Positions 16,859 through 26,076 are shown, counted from the stretch's first letter. The stretch: 64,000 bases of DNA from Arthrobacter sp. efr-133-TYG-118 (GCF_030209755.1 NZ_JARVRH010000007.1:124001-188000); one strand, 5' to 3'. Made by a program: numbers and translations. The notes: generated by a model not told the origin, from the sequence alone.

Positions 16859-17353
16859 GTGGATAAGCACAGATCCCGTCGGCGTCCGAGATTCCCGGGG
16901 TGGGAAGTTGGACCGGCGGCAGTCGCACTGGGCCTGGTCGCCCATTTGGTCTCTGGTGGCGTGTCTCCCGGGGTTCCGGTGCTGATTGCGTTGACGGCTC
17001 TGCTGAGTATGTGCGCTTCGCTGCTCGCCCGGATAAACCTACCGAACTGGCTATTGCTCGTTCTCTGCGGCGTGGCCCAGCAGGTTCTGCATCTGGCCTT
17101 CGACCGGCTCTCCGGGACCTTCTCGGTTGTCGCGCTTGCCCAGCATCAGCATGCAGCGACGGGTTGGCAGCCCGGGCAACTCACCGCGACGCCATTTGTT
17201 GCGTCCGGGCACTCACCGGATTTGATGCTGGACGCGCACGTCGCCGCAGCCTTGCTGACAGCGCTGCTCGTCGCCCGGACGGACATATCGCTTACGCGGG
17301 CGTTGGCCCTGCTCCGGCACGCTGGCCAGAGCGATAGGGCACATCAAGACTAG
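16859..17353 (+). CDS. Hypothetical membrane protein with HQH motif
   Basis: A 164-residue protein with four hydrophobic segments (about residues 15-32, 35-56, 58-78 and 124-142) and a histidine-bearing extramembrane loop (LAQHQHAATG). The layout resembles small actinobacterial membrane proteins found beside copper-related genes such as CopC or YcnI, but none of those is here, so a metal role is only a guess. GGGAG five bases before the GTG supports the start. The gene is divergent from pheA. Confidence 0.6.
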   Translation: MDKHRSRRRPRFPGWEVGPAAVALGLVAHLVSGGVSPGVPVLIALTALLSMCASLLARINLPNWLLLVLCGVAQQVLHLAFDRLSGTFSVVALAQHQHAATGWQPGQLTATPFVASGHSPDLMLDAHVAAALLTALLVARTDISLTRALALLRHAGQSDRAHQD

Positions 17354-17558
17354 CTCGTGCCGTTTGCGGTAGGGCTTCGACATCGGAACCCGATCGAACC
17401 ACACCCAAGAACACGAGCAGCGGACCGAGGCGGTTCTTGCGGTAAAGGTGGCAGAATTGTCGCCACGGAGACTATGGATGAGGCGCCATTGCCGGCGGCA
17501 CGCGACGGACTGGTCCGCGACGGCGGAACGACCCGTGATGGACCAGTTTGGAGGCCAG

Positions 17559-18479
17559 ATGGCTCACCCAGGATGGCCCCAGCTTCGGGTCGATGATTGG
17601 ACCCCGACCCGGGAGACCGTGCACATGTGGACCCAGATCATCGGAAAAATCCGCATGGCGCACGCCCCGATGCTGAACCACTGGTGGCAGGTGACGCTAT
17701 ACGTCACGCCGCGAGGACTGACGACATCAATGATCCCGTACGGCCGCGGTTCCTACGACATCGAATTCGATTTCCTTGAACACCGGCTGCACATACGCTC
17801 CAGCAACGGAACTTCAGCATTCGTCGTCCTCGAAGCCAAGTCGGTGGCCGAATTCCACTCCGAGGTATTCGAAGCCTTGGGCCGGCTCGGTATCGAGGCG
17901 TCCATCCGCGGCATCCCGAACGAGGTGGTCCCGGCCATACCCTTCGCCGAGGACCATCAGCATGCCTCCTACGACCCTGAGGCTACCCAGTTGTTCTGGC
18001 GGCAATTGGTCCAGTCGGACCGGGTCCTGAATGAATTCAGGTCCCGGTTCAGGGGCAAGGCCAGTCCCGTCCACTTCTTCTGGGGAGGCATGGACCTGGC
18101 GTATGCCCGATTCTCCGGACGGGACGCGCCCACGCACCCCGGAGGAGTCCCGAACTGCGCCGACTGGGTGATGGTGGAGGGTTATTCCCACGAGCTAAGC
18201 AGTTGCGGGTTTTGGCCCGGGGGAGGGGACGAAGGAGCCTTCTATGCGTACTCCTATCCCGAGCCCGCCAGCTACGCCGAATATGTGAACTACGCCGACG
18301 GTGCCACATACAACAATGACGGCAGGCTGTACCTCCTTCCGTATGAGAGCGTCCGCACGGCATCGGACCCTGACAAGATGCTGTTGCGGTTCCTGCAATC
18401 CACCTACGAAGCGGCCGCGGAGACGGGACACTGGGACCGGGCAGCTTTGGAGGCGGATCCCGCCCGTTGGCAGCGCTGA
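17559..18479 (+). CDS. DUF5996 family protein
   Basis: A 306-residue soluble protein with the features of DUF5996: an opening WPQLRVDDWTPTRETVHMW, TQIIGKIRMA, the VTPRGLTTSMIPYG strand, VHFFWGGMDLAYARFSGR in the middle and a late EPASYAEYVNYA block. Its function is unknown; several conserved His, Asp and Arg residues hint at an enzyme. GGAGG lies four bases before the second ATG at 17559, better placed than the ATG at 17538. It has its own transcription unit. Confidence 0.85.
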   Translation: MAHPGWPQLRVDDWTPTRETVHMWTQIIGKIRMAHAPMLNHWWQVTLYVTPRGLTTSMIPYGRGSYDIEFDFLEHRLHIRSSNGTSAFVVLEAKSVAEFHSEVFEALGRLGIEASIRGIPNEVVPAIPFAEDHQHASYDPEATQLFWRQLVQSDRVLNEFRSRFRGKASPVHFFWGGMDLAYARFSGRDAPTHPGGVPNCADWVMVEGYSHELSSCGFWPGGGDEGAFYAYSYPEPASYAEYVNYADGATYNNDGRLYLLPYESVRTASDPDKMLLRFLQSTYEAAAETGHWDRAALEADPARWQR

Positions 18480-18602
18480 CGAGGAGGCCAACAGCGAGGC
18501 CGCGAGGCAGTCGGCGCTCTGCCACTTTTCCTTCGGCGCGGAATGGCCGGGGCGTAAAGTAGTGGGTGGTCTCAAGGCACTCCAATTCGAGGGAAAGCCA
18601 CA

Positions 18603-18950
18603 ATGAATGCAAAACAAGGAATCGACGTTTCGATTCCACCGAGCGGACCTGGTTGCGTCGAATGCGAGGCCAACGGAGGCTGGTGGCTGCATTTGCGCCG
18701 GTGCGCCGAGTGCGGACACATCGGCTGCTGCGACAACTCGCCGGGGCAACACGCCACAGCCCATGCGCAAACCAGCGGCCATCCGGTCATCCGAAGCTTC
18801 GAACCGGGCGAGGACTGGTTCTTCAACTATCCCAACTCCGCGTTTTTCGCCGGACCGGAACTTGAACCGCCGGCGCATCACCCTCTCGATCAAAGCGTTC
18901 CGGGCCCAGCCTCACGCGTTCCGGCCGGCTGGCAGCAGCTGCTGCACTGA
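18603..18950 (+). CDS. Stand-alone UBP-type zinc finger protein
   Basis: A 115-residue protein consisting of one ubiquitin-hydrolase-type zinc finger. Zinc ligands are seen in CVEC (about residues 18-21), CAECGHIGCC (34-43) and the following histidines (GQHATAHAQTSGHP). The WWLHLRRC and FEPGEDWFFNY blocks are typical of the family. In eukaryotes this fold binds the ubiquitin C-terminus; short bacterial versions are widespread in actinobacteria with no known partner. It follows the DUF5996 gene by 123 bases on the same strand. Confidence 0.9.
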   Translation: MNAKQGIDVSIPPSGPGCVECEANGGWWLHLRRCAECGHIGCCDNSPGQHATAHAQTSGHPVIRSFEPGEDWFFNYPNSAFFAGPELEPPAHHPLDQSVPGPASRVPAGWQQLLH

Positions 18951-19279
18951 CGGAGTCCACGGCCGAAACGCACCCACACCAGGGCGCCTAGCGGGCCATC
19001 AGGCCCAAGAAACCAACCTGTCGCATTGTGATTCTGCGTTGCGTCGGCTCGGCGCAGCCTGATTTCTTGCACCGACTGGCTCTTCGCGAACTCTTCGATG
19101 CCCTACACACATGCGCCGACCGTCGTGATGCCGGGGGGTAGAAGAACCTCTTAACGCACGATGCCAATTTGCGGTCAACGTATGCGGCGAAGGAACGGAG
19201 CTTCTCGGAAGGGGCAAGAAGAGCACAGATAATAGTGTTAAGCGAACCCTCGGCAGGCCCGACCCGGAAGGCGATGAAA
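18951..19279. other. Intergenic stretch of about 330 bases
   Basis: Between the zinc-finger gene and the small gene at 19280 I see no credible protein frame, tRNA or strong hairpin on either strand. The stretch contains several in-frame stops in all frames. It probably only holds the promoter of the following small gene. Confidence 0.4.
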
Positions 19280-19552
19280 ATGATTGCGGAGATCATTTCC
19301 CAAGTGGTGGCAGAGCTGATCCAGGGATTGTTCGATGGGTGGACCACGCATCGCCAGCATGTCTTAAGGGCTCTGGATCTTTCAAGGGAGCCTGTCCTGT
19401 CGCCGAAGCAGAGAGAATACGGGCGGAAGTGGCTGACCTATGGATTGGAACATCTTGCGGACCTCGGGCTTGAATCGCGAGCCAAGGATATTCAGAAAGC
19501 ACTGAAGCGTGTCGAATCCTTCCCTTGGGAAACCAAGGAGTATGGCCGGTAG
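19280..19552 (+). CDS. Small hypothetical protein, 90 aa
   Basis: A 90-residue charged, mostly helical protein. It starts MIAEIISQVVAELIQGLFDG, which is amphipathic, and continues with basic segments (SPKQREYGRKWLTYGLEHL). I do not recognise the family. Two ATGs are close together; the second is chosen because GGAAGG lies eight bases before it and only two before the first. It is isolated, convergent with the PLP enzyme gene at 19618. Confidence 0.5.
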   Translation: MIAEIISQVVAELIQGLFDGWTTHRQHVLRALDLSREPVLSPKQREYGRKWLTYGLEHLADLGLESRAKDIQKALKRVESFPWETKEYGR

Positions 19553-19617
19553 TTACTGCCGTGCGCCCCTGCCGATACGGGGTCTCGCACCCTTCCGGAT
19601 GTCTGCCGCTTGCCCGG

Positions 19618-20736
19618 TTAAAACCGTGGCCGCCAGGTCTCGACGGCGTCATCGCTGACTGCGACGACCTCGCGCCAGCGGTCGAACAGCGAGCAGGGGT
19701 GGGAGATGCCCAGGTCCACGATGTCGCCGACCTGCAGGCCCTCGGCGTCGTCCACGATGGCGTGGTGGTCGAAGAGGCGGGTCAGGGTGGCGCCTGCGCC
19801 GGCAGGCAGGAGGGCCCCGTGACGGTACCGGGAAACGATCACCGGCAGGCCGGCGTCGTACGCCAACTCGCGTTTGCCCGCGTTCAGCACCACGCGTCCG
19901 GCTTCGGGGGCGGAGATGACCAGCGTCCGCACCACCGCTGCGGCGGTGAGTCCGGGGACCGGGGAGACGCTCTGGTAGGTGCCGTGGTCGTGCACCACGT
20001 AGCAGCCTGAACGGAGCACATTGACGGAGGCGCTGTGGGGCAGGAACGCGGCCGCGCGGTCCTGGAATGCAGAGCCGCCGTTGCTGAAGACCGGTAGCTC
20101 CACCTCGAAAGCGGGGTGCAGGCCATCGAAAATGTCGCGGGCCAGGCGGCAGTGTGAATCGATCCCGGCCAGGTTTTCATCCGTCCGGGTGTTCGGTGCC
20201 ACGCCCTCGTAGGCGCTGACGCCGGCCAGCAGGAGGCCGCCGGCGGAACGAATTTCCGCGGCCAGGGGCCCGGCCTCGGCCGCGCCGCGGATCCCGGTGC
20301 GGCCGCCGGGGGTTCCGACGTCGATCAGTACGTTCAGCGGCCGGGGCGAGTCCTCGAATACCTCGGCCATGGCCTGGACGCCCGCCGCCGAATCAGCCAG
20401 GCAGTAGATCTCCAGTTCCGGCGAGGCCGCCAGCCAGGCACGCAGCTGCTCGAGGTGGCCGCGGAACAGCACCTCGTTCGCGATGAGGATCCGTGTGGCG
20501 CCCCACTCGATGGCGTGGGCGGCCTGCGCGGTGGTCGCCACGGTCACGCCCCAGGAGCCGGGCAACTGCCGGCGGACGATCTCGCCCGTCATGGTGGTCT
20601 TGATGTGCGGGGCCAGCACCATGCCGCGCTCCCATGTCCAGGCCTCTTTGATCCCGATATTGCGCTCGACGGCGGCAACGTCCAGGAGCATCTGCGGCAA
20701 GGTGTGGAGCGGGAGGGCAGGGTCAAGGTGCGGCAT
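19618..20736 (-). CDS. PLP-dependent D-threonine aldolase / D-serine dehydratase-like enzyme
   Basis: A 372-residue fold-type III PLP enzyme. The alanine-racemase-like barrel starts around residue 18, and the PLP lysine is expected in LAPHIKTTM (about residue 46). The C-terminal beta domain carries the metal-binding histidine and cysteine in DLGISHPCSLFDRW. Members cleave D-threonine or dehydrate D-serine; which substrate applies cannot be decided. The ATG at 20736 is the natural start. It is a single-gene unit. Confidence 0.85.
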   Translation of the reverse strand: MPHLDPALPLHTLPQMLLDVAAVERNIGIKEAWTWERGMVLAPHIKTTMTGEIVRRQLPGSWGVTVATTAQAAHAIEWGATRILIANEVLFRGHLEQLRAWLAASPELEIYCLADSAAGVQAMAEVFEDSPRPLNVLIDVGTPGGRTGIRGAAEAGPLAAEIRSAGGLLLAGVSAYEGVAPNTRTDENLAGIDSHCRLARDIFDGLHPAFEVELPVFSNGGSAFQDRAAAFLPHSASVNVLRSGCYVVHDHGTYQSVSPVPGLTAAAVVRTLVISAPEAGRVVLNAGKRELAYDAGLPVIVSRYRHGALLPAGAGATLTRLFDHHAIVDDAEGLQVGDIVDLGISHPCSLFDRWREVVAVSDDAVETWRPRF

Positions 20737-20962
20737 GCGGTGCGATTCTTTCGGGACTATTCGGGAAACCGGGTACCCGGAGATCCTATACGGGTTCAGT
20801 AACTAGGGAACCCTGGACAGATCGCGGCGAATGACAAGTAGTGGCCACTCGGGCGGTTGCGCCGCGGAGTCGGTACGCTCTCTTCCACGTGTCAGACCGC
20901 TCAAGCGCATCGTCGTGCGGCTGGCTGCCACGAGCCCAGTTCAGGCCATAGGAGGTCAAATC

Positions 20963-21268
20963 ATGTCCGTCATCATTGCAACCAAGGTTTCCGGTGACAC
21001 GAGCGTTTTCACCAAATCGCTTGAGGAGCGCGCGGACGAGTACCGCCAATGGGCCGAACGCGGCCGGGCTGCGGGCGCAATCCACCATCAGTTCGCGGTC
21101 GGCGACGGGTTTGTCCTCGTCGTCGATGAATGGGAATCGACAGAAGCATTCCAGAAATTCTTCGGTGACTCCGAGATCCAGGCGTTCATCGGCTCGGTCG
21201 GCGGCGATCCGAACGTGGCCCCTGAAGTCACCATGGGGGAATCCGTCGACTCTGCGGACAAGTACTAG
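20963..21268 (+). CDS. Small ferredoxin-fold (ABM-like) hypothetical protein
   Basis: A 101-residue protein that begins MSVIIATKVSGDTSVF and contains EWESTEAFQKFFGD, a pattern seen in small dimeric alpha-beta barrel proteins related to antibiotic-biosynthesis monooxygenases. No cofactor or catalytic residues are evident. GGAGG seven bases upstream of the ATG is a strong ribosome-binding site. It is followed after 24 bases by the GyrI-like gene and probably shares its transcript. Confidence 0.65.
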   Translation: MSVIIATKVSGDTSVFTKSLEERADEYRQWAERGRAAGAIHHQFAVGDGFVLVVDEWESTEAFQKFFGDSEIQAFIGSVGGDPNVAPEVTMGESVDSADKY

Positions 21269-21292
21269 CTGAGGATCCGGGCCGATCCCGGC

Positions 21293-21754
21293 ATGTCGGT
21301 CCCCGTCAACCTACAGACTGTTCGCCCGCGCATGCTGGCCGCCGTCCGCCGCGAGGTCGCGCCGGGCGAAGTCGGCTCGGCATGGGGGCCTGCGGTAGGC
21401 ATGGTCTGGGACTTCATTCGCGGTCAACCGGGTCTGTGGACGGGCGGCCACAACATCTTCGTCTACCACCACCCGAACCAACCCGATGCGCCCCTTCTGT
21501 GCGACTTCGGCGTAGAAGTCACCCGCACCTTTGAAACGGCGGGCGAGGTCTACGCAACCGAAACCCCCGCGGGCCAGGCTGCCATAGCGGTCCACCGTGG
21601 GCCATACGACCGCATGGACGAGGCATACAAGGCGATCGAGAAGTGGATGGCTGCGAATCATAGGGAATCTGCCGGTCACTCCTGGGAGATCTATGGAGAC
21701 CCGACACCCGATCCGGCCGACACCGAAACGACGGTCGTGCACCTGCTGAAGTAG
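21293..21754 (+). CDS. GyrI-like small-molecule-binding domain protein
   Basis: A 153-residue protein made of one GyrI-like (AraC effector-binding, BmrR-type) domain: MLAAVRREVAPGEVG, NIFVYHHP, ATETPAGQAAIAVHRGPYDRM and the late WEIYGDP motif. It has no DNA-binding part. Such proteins bind or hydrolyse hydrophobic cations or esters. It is probably co-transcribed with the small ferredoxin-fold gene and is convergent with the hydrolase at 21765, only ten bases away. Confidence 0.8.
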   Translation: MSVPVNLQTVRPRMLAAVRREVAPGEVGSAWGPAVGMVWDFIRGQPGLWTGGHNIFVYHHPNQPDAPLLCDFGVEVTRTFETAGEVYATETPAGQAAIAVHRGPYDRMDEAYKAIEKWMAANHRESAGHSWEIYGDPTPDPADTETTVVHLLK

Positions 21755-21764
21755 GGGCAACACT

Positions 21765-22682
21765 TCACCGGGACCACAGTTCGTCGAGTAGCCGTTGCAC
21801 TTGATCGGGATGCTCGACGTGGGCAAAGTGGCCGCAGTGCGGGATTGTCGCCCGCCGGGTGTGAGGGACAATGATCGCCAGCCTGGCCAGATCAGGCTCC
21901 GGCGTGAACACGTCGCTGTCGCCGCGGATCGCCAGCACCGGGCAGCGGATGCCGCGCCACCGGGTGAAATCGTAGTGCGCGGCGGCTCTGGCGGCAGCGG
22001 TGAAGCTGGCCGGCCGGGCATCGTCGCCGAGGTCGCGGAACACCGCTGGTGGAATGGTTGCGGGATCTGCGAAGAATGGGGACATCAACGGTCGCATCAG
22101 CCGCGTGGTGGCGACTTTACGAACCAGTGCCGTCCCTGCCGGACCCAGGGCCGCCATGGTGCGCATGGCCAGCATCATGCCCGTGAATGACGGGAATCTA
22201 TAAAGGCCGCGCAGTGGTGCGCGGCACGCCTCTGACACGCTGAAGGTGGTGGCCGAAATGGCGGCTACGCTGGCGGTCTGTTCCGGCCATGCCGCGGCCA
22301 TGTGCAAGGCCAGGAAGCCTCCCATCGAGTGGCCCACCAGATTCCACCGCCGGTACCCAAGTGCGTCCAGGACCCCGGCGACGGCGAGCGCCATCGTTTC
22401 GATGCTGAACTCTTCCAGGCTGGCCCCTTCTGTTGATTCGCCCCAGCCCGGCAGGTCAATCAGAACCCGGTCGTTGGCGGTCGCCCCGGAAAGAGGCATC
22501 CCGGAAAGCAATGCCTGGAAGGTGGTCCAGGATCCCGCCGCTCCATGGAGGTGGACCCCGGCCGTGGCGGCCCCGGTGCACGTTCCACGACTACCCGGCT
22601 GGACATGCACAATGCAGGGACCCAGCTTCGTCGGAATGACATGCCGCCACTGCGTGGGGACGCTTGCTTGCTGAACACTCAT
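21765..22682 (-). CDS. Alpha/beta hydrolase
   Basis: A 305-residue serine hydrolase. The oxyanion-hole region is VHLHGAAGSW, the nucleophile elbow is GHSMGG (serine near residue 118), the acid is in IRGDSDVFTP, and the histidine is in IPHCGHFAHVEHP near the C-terminus. The order and spacing are canonical for epoxide-hydrolase/haloalkane-dehalogenase-like esterases. The substrate is unknown. The ATG giving MSVQQAS is used. It lies downstream of the maleylpyruvate-isomerase-fold gene on the same strand. Confidence 0.9.
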   Translation of the reverse strand: MSVQQASVPTQWRHVIPTKLGPCIVHVQPGSRGTCTGAATAGVHLHGAAGSWTTFQALLSGMPLSGATANDRVLIDLPGWGESTEGASLEEFSIETMALAVAGVLDALGYRRWNLVGHSMGGFLALHMAAAWPEQTASVAAISATTFSVSEACRAPLRGLYRFPSFTGMMLAMRTMAALGPAGTALVRKVATTRLMRPLMSPFFADPATIPPAVFRDLGDDARPASFTAAARAAAHYDFTRWRGIRCPVLAIRGDSDVFTPEPDLARLAIIVPHTRRATIPHCGHFAHVEHPDQVQRLLDELWSR

Positions 22683-22789
22683 GGTTACCTTTGCACCTGC
22701 TCTCTGCCATTGGTTCGTAGCCGCGGAGGTACCTGATGGGATTTGTCCGTTCCGGCGTCGGAATCCAGCAAGGCAGTATGCCGGGCAGG

Positions 22790-23485
22790 TCAGGGGGTGA
22801 GGGGGCCTTGCAGAACGCGGACCGCGAGGTGTTTATCGCCTTCGATGAGAGCTGTTTCTGCGAGATTGGAGCGCCCCCAGAGACCCAGGTACATCCCATG
22901 CAGCGGGGCAGTAATCGAGGCCTCGGAGGCGCCTTGGCCGACCTTCCAGCTGCGGGCCCCTGCTACCTGGAAGGTCACTGTCCCGTCGGGCTGGGGCATC
23001 CGTCCCAGCCGAAGCTGTCGCGGAGTAAACATTGTCAGGATTTCATCGATTCCGTCGAGCATGAAATCTCCCGTGAAAGAGGGGACCGCCAACCCTGTTG
23101 CTTGGCACGCGTCGATGAGGTGGACGGCGTGTTCGTGCGCCTGGCGCCGGCGCCAGAACCCGGCGTTGCGCGGCGGTGGGCCGAAGTTCCAGCACGGCTC
23201 TTCGGGATCGAGCGCCGACATTGTCCCGAGGAAGGCGTCCGCGCCTTCCAGGAACCACGTTGCGGCTCCGGTGGCCGGTGGTGCCGGTTCCTCGACGAAC
23301 TTGCCTGAAAGGACTATTTCGGCTGCCCAACGTTCGATTGACCCGAGATGCCCGAGGAGGTCCTCGAGGGTCCATCCGGGACAGGCCGGGACCGGACGGG
23401 ACAGAACGTCCCCGGGCTGGCGTGCCAAGACGGTTAGGCGGTCCACGCAGTTGGCTAGCTCAGTAAGGTAGCGATCCGGCGTCAT
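22790..23485 (-). CDS. Maleylpyruvate isomerase family (DinB-fold, mycothiol-dependent) protein
   Basis: A 231-residue protein of the TIGR03083 type. It carries an N-terminal four-helix DinB-like domain with the metal-binding pattern PVPACPGWTLEDLLGHLG, an AHEHAVHLIDA histidine motif and a C-terminal small domain (VTFQVAGARSWKVGQG). Characterised relatives use mycothiol as a cofactor, but most are of unknown role. The start is the ATG at 23485 (MTPDRYL). It is divergent from the MarR regulator at 23582, which may control it and the hydrolase downstream. Confidence 0.85.
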   Translation of the reverse strand: MTPDRYLTELANCVDRLTVLARQPGDVLSRPVPACPGWTLEDLLGHLGSIERWAAEIVLSGKFVEEPAPPATGAATWFLEGADAFLGTMSALDPEEPCWNFGPPPRNAGFWRRRQAHEHAVHLIDACQATGLAVPSFTGDFMLDGIDEILTMFTPRQLRLGRMPQPDGTVTFQVAGARSWKVGQGASEASITAPLHGMYLGLWGRSNLAETALIEGDKHLAVRVLQGPLTP

Positions 23486-23581
23486 ATGCCGAGCATAGTG
23501 TGCAAGCCGAACATGGTCATGGGCCCACCCATTGCACCGAGGCATCGCACATTTAGGAAGCAGGCTTACTATGGTGGGAGT

Positions 23582-24064
23582 ATGCCGGACTTAAACGACT
23601 GGACGACTCCACGGTTGCTCTCAACGGCAGCGCGATTGGTCGAGCATGCCTGGAATGAGGAGCTTGCCGTCCTGGGCCTGACCCATGCGGGGGTCATAGC
23701 GCTGGAAGTTCTCGACGCGGAAGGGTCCATGGTGCAGGCCCGGCTTTCAGCCAAAGTCCGGGTGCAGGCGCAAACCATGGGACAGACACTTTCGAGGCTC
23801 GAGGCGCACGGGCACATTACCCGGGAACGAAATCGCCTGGACGGGCGCTCGCAGCGGGTGGCAGTTTCAGAGCTGGGCAGAACGGCCCTTGTCCAGGCCC
23901 GGGCGCTTGATCGGAATCTGACTCCCGGCGTCGGAATCGGCGTCGACGACCTCCGTGAAAAGCTCAAGGCGGTTATCCGCTGGCTCGGATCTGCCCGCTG
24001 GGGCGAACAGACGCCGCAGATCACGTCGACGACCAAAGACAAAGATCAGCCCGGGCAGAGGTAG
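23582..24064 (+). CDS. MarR-family transcriptional regulator
   Basis: A 160-residue winged-helix regulator. Helices leading to the DNA-binding segment (AKVRVQAQTMGQTLSRLEAHGHI) and the wing (RNRLDGRSQRVAVSELG, with the family DxR motif) are clear. A basic C-terminal tail follows. GGTGGGAG is almost in contact with the ATG. It is divergent from the maleylpyruvate-isomerase-fold gene, an expected target. Confidence 0.9.
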   Translation: MPDLNDWTTPRLLSTAARLVEHAWNEELAVLGLTHAGVIALEVLDAEGSMVQARLSAKVRVQAQTMGQTLSRLEAHGHITRERNRLDGRSQRVAVSELGRTALVQARALDRNLTPGVGIGVDDLREKLKAVIRWLGSARWGEQTPQITSTTKDKDQPGQR

Positions 24065-24158
24065 CGCCCAGCTTGGGCCTCGTGGTCAGGGTGGCCGGGT
24101 ACACTGGCGGTGCTGCAGGGGACCCCCGCAGCGGACGATCCCTACTCTAGGAGTCATC

Positions 24159-24455
24159 TTGGCCAAATTTCTGATCACCTACCACGGCGCAGGGCATCCC
24201 GATCCGGCCGAAATGGAAGCTGCCCGGAAGGACTTCATGGCGTGGCTTGGCAATGCCGGTCCGGCGGTCACAGATCCCGGCGCGCCGCTGGGCTTCGGGG
24301 GTCAGGTCTCCACCGGGGCACCGGAAGCCGTTGCGGACATCCTCGGCTATTCCATCCTGGAAGCCGACTCGGCAGCGGCCGTGAGCGAACTGCTCGCGTC
24401 CCACCCGTTCGTCACGCGCGGCGGAACGCTGCAGATCAACCAGGCCATGGCCTGA
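24159..24455 (+). CDS. YCII-related domain protein
   Basis: A 98-residue YciI-like protein (FLITYHGAG at the start, then GNAGPAVTDPGAPLG, GYSILEADSAAAVSELLASHP and a short terminal strand). The fold is a dimeric alpha-beta barrel and the role is unknown. The start is TTG at 24159, set by AGGAG five bases upstream; no better ATG or GTG exists. It follows MarR by 94 bases and ends before a strong hairpin. Confidence 0.8.
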   Translation: MAKFLITYHGAGHPDPAEMEAARKDFMAWLGNAGPAVTDPGAPLGFGGQVSTGAPEAVADILGYSILEADSAAAVSELLASHPFVTRGGTLQINQAMA

Positions 24456-24482
24456 GCCGCGTCCCGGCCCTCACATAGGCTT

Positions 24483-24535
24483 CGAAGGGCCCCTTTGCCG
24501 ATCCGTTCCCGCAGCGGATGGCGAGGGGCCCTTCG
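24483..24535. terminator. Strong bidirectional hairpin terminator
   Basis: CGAAGGGCCCCT (24483-24494) pairs perfectly with AGGGGCCCTTCG (24524-24535). Inside, GCC(G)ATCCG pairs with CGGATGGC, lengthening the stem to about 20 bp with one bulge. It sits between the YCII gene and the convergent glycosyltransferase gene and can serve both. Confidence 0.8.
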
Positions 24536-24569
24536 GGTTCCACCAGAAGCGCAGCACCGCCTCGCCCGA

Positions 24570-25964
24570 CTACATGTTTGCATGCTGCCGCCGTCGTCTC
24601 ACCGCCGTGGCAACCACCAGGATCACGACGACGGCGCCCAACCCCAGTCGCGCCGCCAGCGGGCCATAGGGTTCGGCGCCGGTGAAATACATCAGGGCCA
24701 GCACCGGAGCGATCGCGGTGAACTCGTAGCGACGGCTCAGCACCACGAACGGCAGAAGAAGCAGTGCGTACCAGGGGTAGCTGGGCGAAACGATCAGCAG
24801 CACTCCTCCGACCAACAAGACCTGCCCGTCCCATGGCCGGGAGACGTCGGTGGTCCGCCACACGTAAATGGCCAGCGCAAGCAGCAACACGAGTGCGGCC
24901 GGCCCGGCCCAGCTGGCCGGGAGCACCAGCTTCAACAAGGTGAAACGCGGGCTGTCCGGCCCGTCGTACCCCTCCGAGCGAAGGTATTCGGGCAGATAGC
25001 CCAGCACTGCCCAGCCGCTGGCGAGGACATACGGCACGTACGCCACGGCAAACGTGGCCATGGCCGCGGTGATAAAGCGGACCGGCCGCCGGTACAGCAG
25101 GGCCGGGGCGCTGATGACCGGGATGAGTTTGGTGGCCACGGCCGCGCCGAAGGCCACCCCGGAACCCAGGGTTCGCCCGCCCACCAGCAGCAGTGCCGCC
25201 GCCAAAGCCAGCGCGGTGCCCAATGCGTCCACGTGTGCACCGTTGATGGCTTCAAAGGCCACCAGCGGAGACCAGGCCCACCACACGGCTTGATGCGCGG
25301 GCCTCCCGGTGCGGCGCAGGAACGACAGCAACGCCACCGTGATGACGAGGCTGAGCAGGAGCCCGGCCAGCTGGAAGGCGATGAACCCCACCTCGGAACC
25401 CGGGACGAGCCGCACCGCCAGGAAATACAGCTCGGCCACCGCAGGATAGACGGTGGGCACGGCGGGCCTGTTGATGGCCGTGCACAGGGTGCCGCCGCCG
25501 GGAATGTTAGTGGTGGTCTCGGTACCCGTGGGGAAGGGATTGGTGTGGCAGGTTCCGTCCGGTCCGGCGTCCTGGAACAGCCAGGCCGGCCGCAGCGGCC
25601 CCAGCGCTTCGTCCGCCGGAACGTGGGCATATGGAGAGATTCCGGCTTTCTGGACGACGCCGTCCCACGCATACCGTGCGGAATCGTTGCTGGTGGCCGG
25701 CGGTGCGGCGATAGCTGCGGCTCCCACGAGCAGGGACCCCAGGAGGACGACGGCGGCCGCGTGGCGCGCCGGGATGCGGCGCGCCACCAGTGCCGCCGGG
25801 ACGAAGACGGTCCAGGCCGCCAGCGTGCCAAGAGGGGACACCCACTCCGCGGACGGATCGGTGGCGACTGTCCACAAGACGATAACGGCGAGCAAAGCCA
25901 CCAGGGCCAGCGCCGCCACGGCAGCCGAAGTGCCAGGGGCGCGCCGGGGTGTTGATTCGCTCAC
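24570..25964 (-). CDS. Polytopic membrane glycosyltransferase (GT87/mannosyltransferase-like)
   Basis: A 464-residue integral membrane protein with about ten to twelve hydrophobic segments. An extracytoplasmic loop early in the protein carries the conserved-type acidic pattern SNDSARYAWDGVV, and later NGAHVDALGTAL, the AVATKLIPVI motif and SYPWYALLLLP. These features fit polyprenyl-phosphate-sugar-dependent transferases of the GT-C class, which add mannose or similar sugars on the outer face. A GTG start at 25964 has AGGA seven bases upstream; an ATG five codons earlier lacks one. It is divergent from the molybdoenzyme gene. Confidence 0.8.
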   Translation of the reverse strand: MSESTPRRAPGTSAAVAALALVALLAVIVLWTVATDPSAEWVSPLGTLAAWTVFVPAALVARRIPARHAAAVVLLGSLLVGAAAIAAPPATSNDSARYAWDGVVQKAGISPYAHVPADEALGPLRPAWLFQDAGPDGTCHTNPFPTGTETTTNIPGGGTLCTAINRPAVPTVYPAVAELYFLAVRLVPGSEVGFIAFQLAGLLLSLVITVALLSFLRRTGRPAHQAVWWAWSPLVAFEAINGAHVDALGTALALAAALLLVGGRTLGSGVAFGAAVATKLIPVISAPALLYRRPVRFITAAMATFAVAYVPYVLASGWAVLGYLPEYLRSEGYDGPDSPRFTLLKLVLPASWAGPAALVLLLALAIYVWRTTDVSRPWDGQVLLVGGVLLIVSPSYPWYALLLLPFVVLSRRYEFTAIAPVLALMYFTGAEPYGPLAARLGLGAVVVILVVATAVRRRRQHANM

Positions 25965-26076
25965 CCTTTGATCCTGCATCACCCGCGGGCCGGTAGGCCA
26001 TGAACCCAAGAGACCGTTTGCCTTTCGTAAGGTCTGGACCGGGACGACGGACGGGTCGTGGTGGTGTGATCAAGGT

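Noticed and set aside
17446..17466. GGTGGC/GCCAC inverted repeat before the DUF5996 gene
   Set aside because: Arms of only 5-6 bases in GC-rich DNA, without matching copies elsewhere; expected by chance.
24495..25955. Rightward open frame of nearly 490 codons across the GT87-like gene
   Set aside because: Its translation is Gly/Arg/Gln/His-rich shadow sequence. The opposite strand shows membrane segments and glycosyltransferase motifs.
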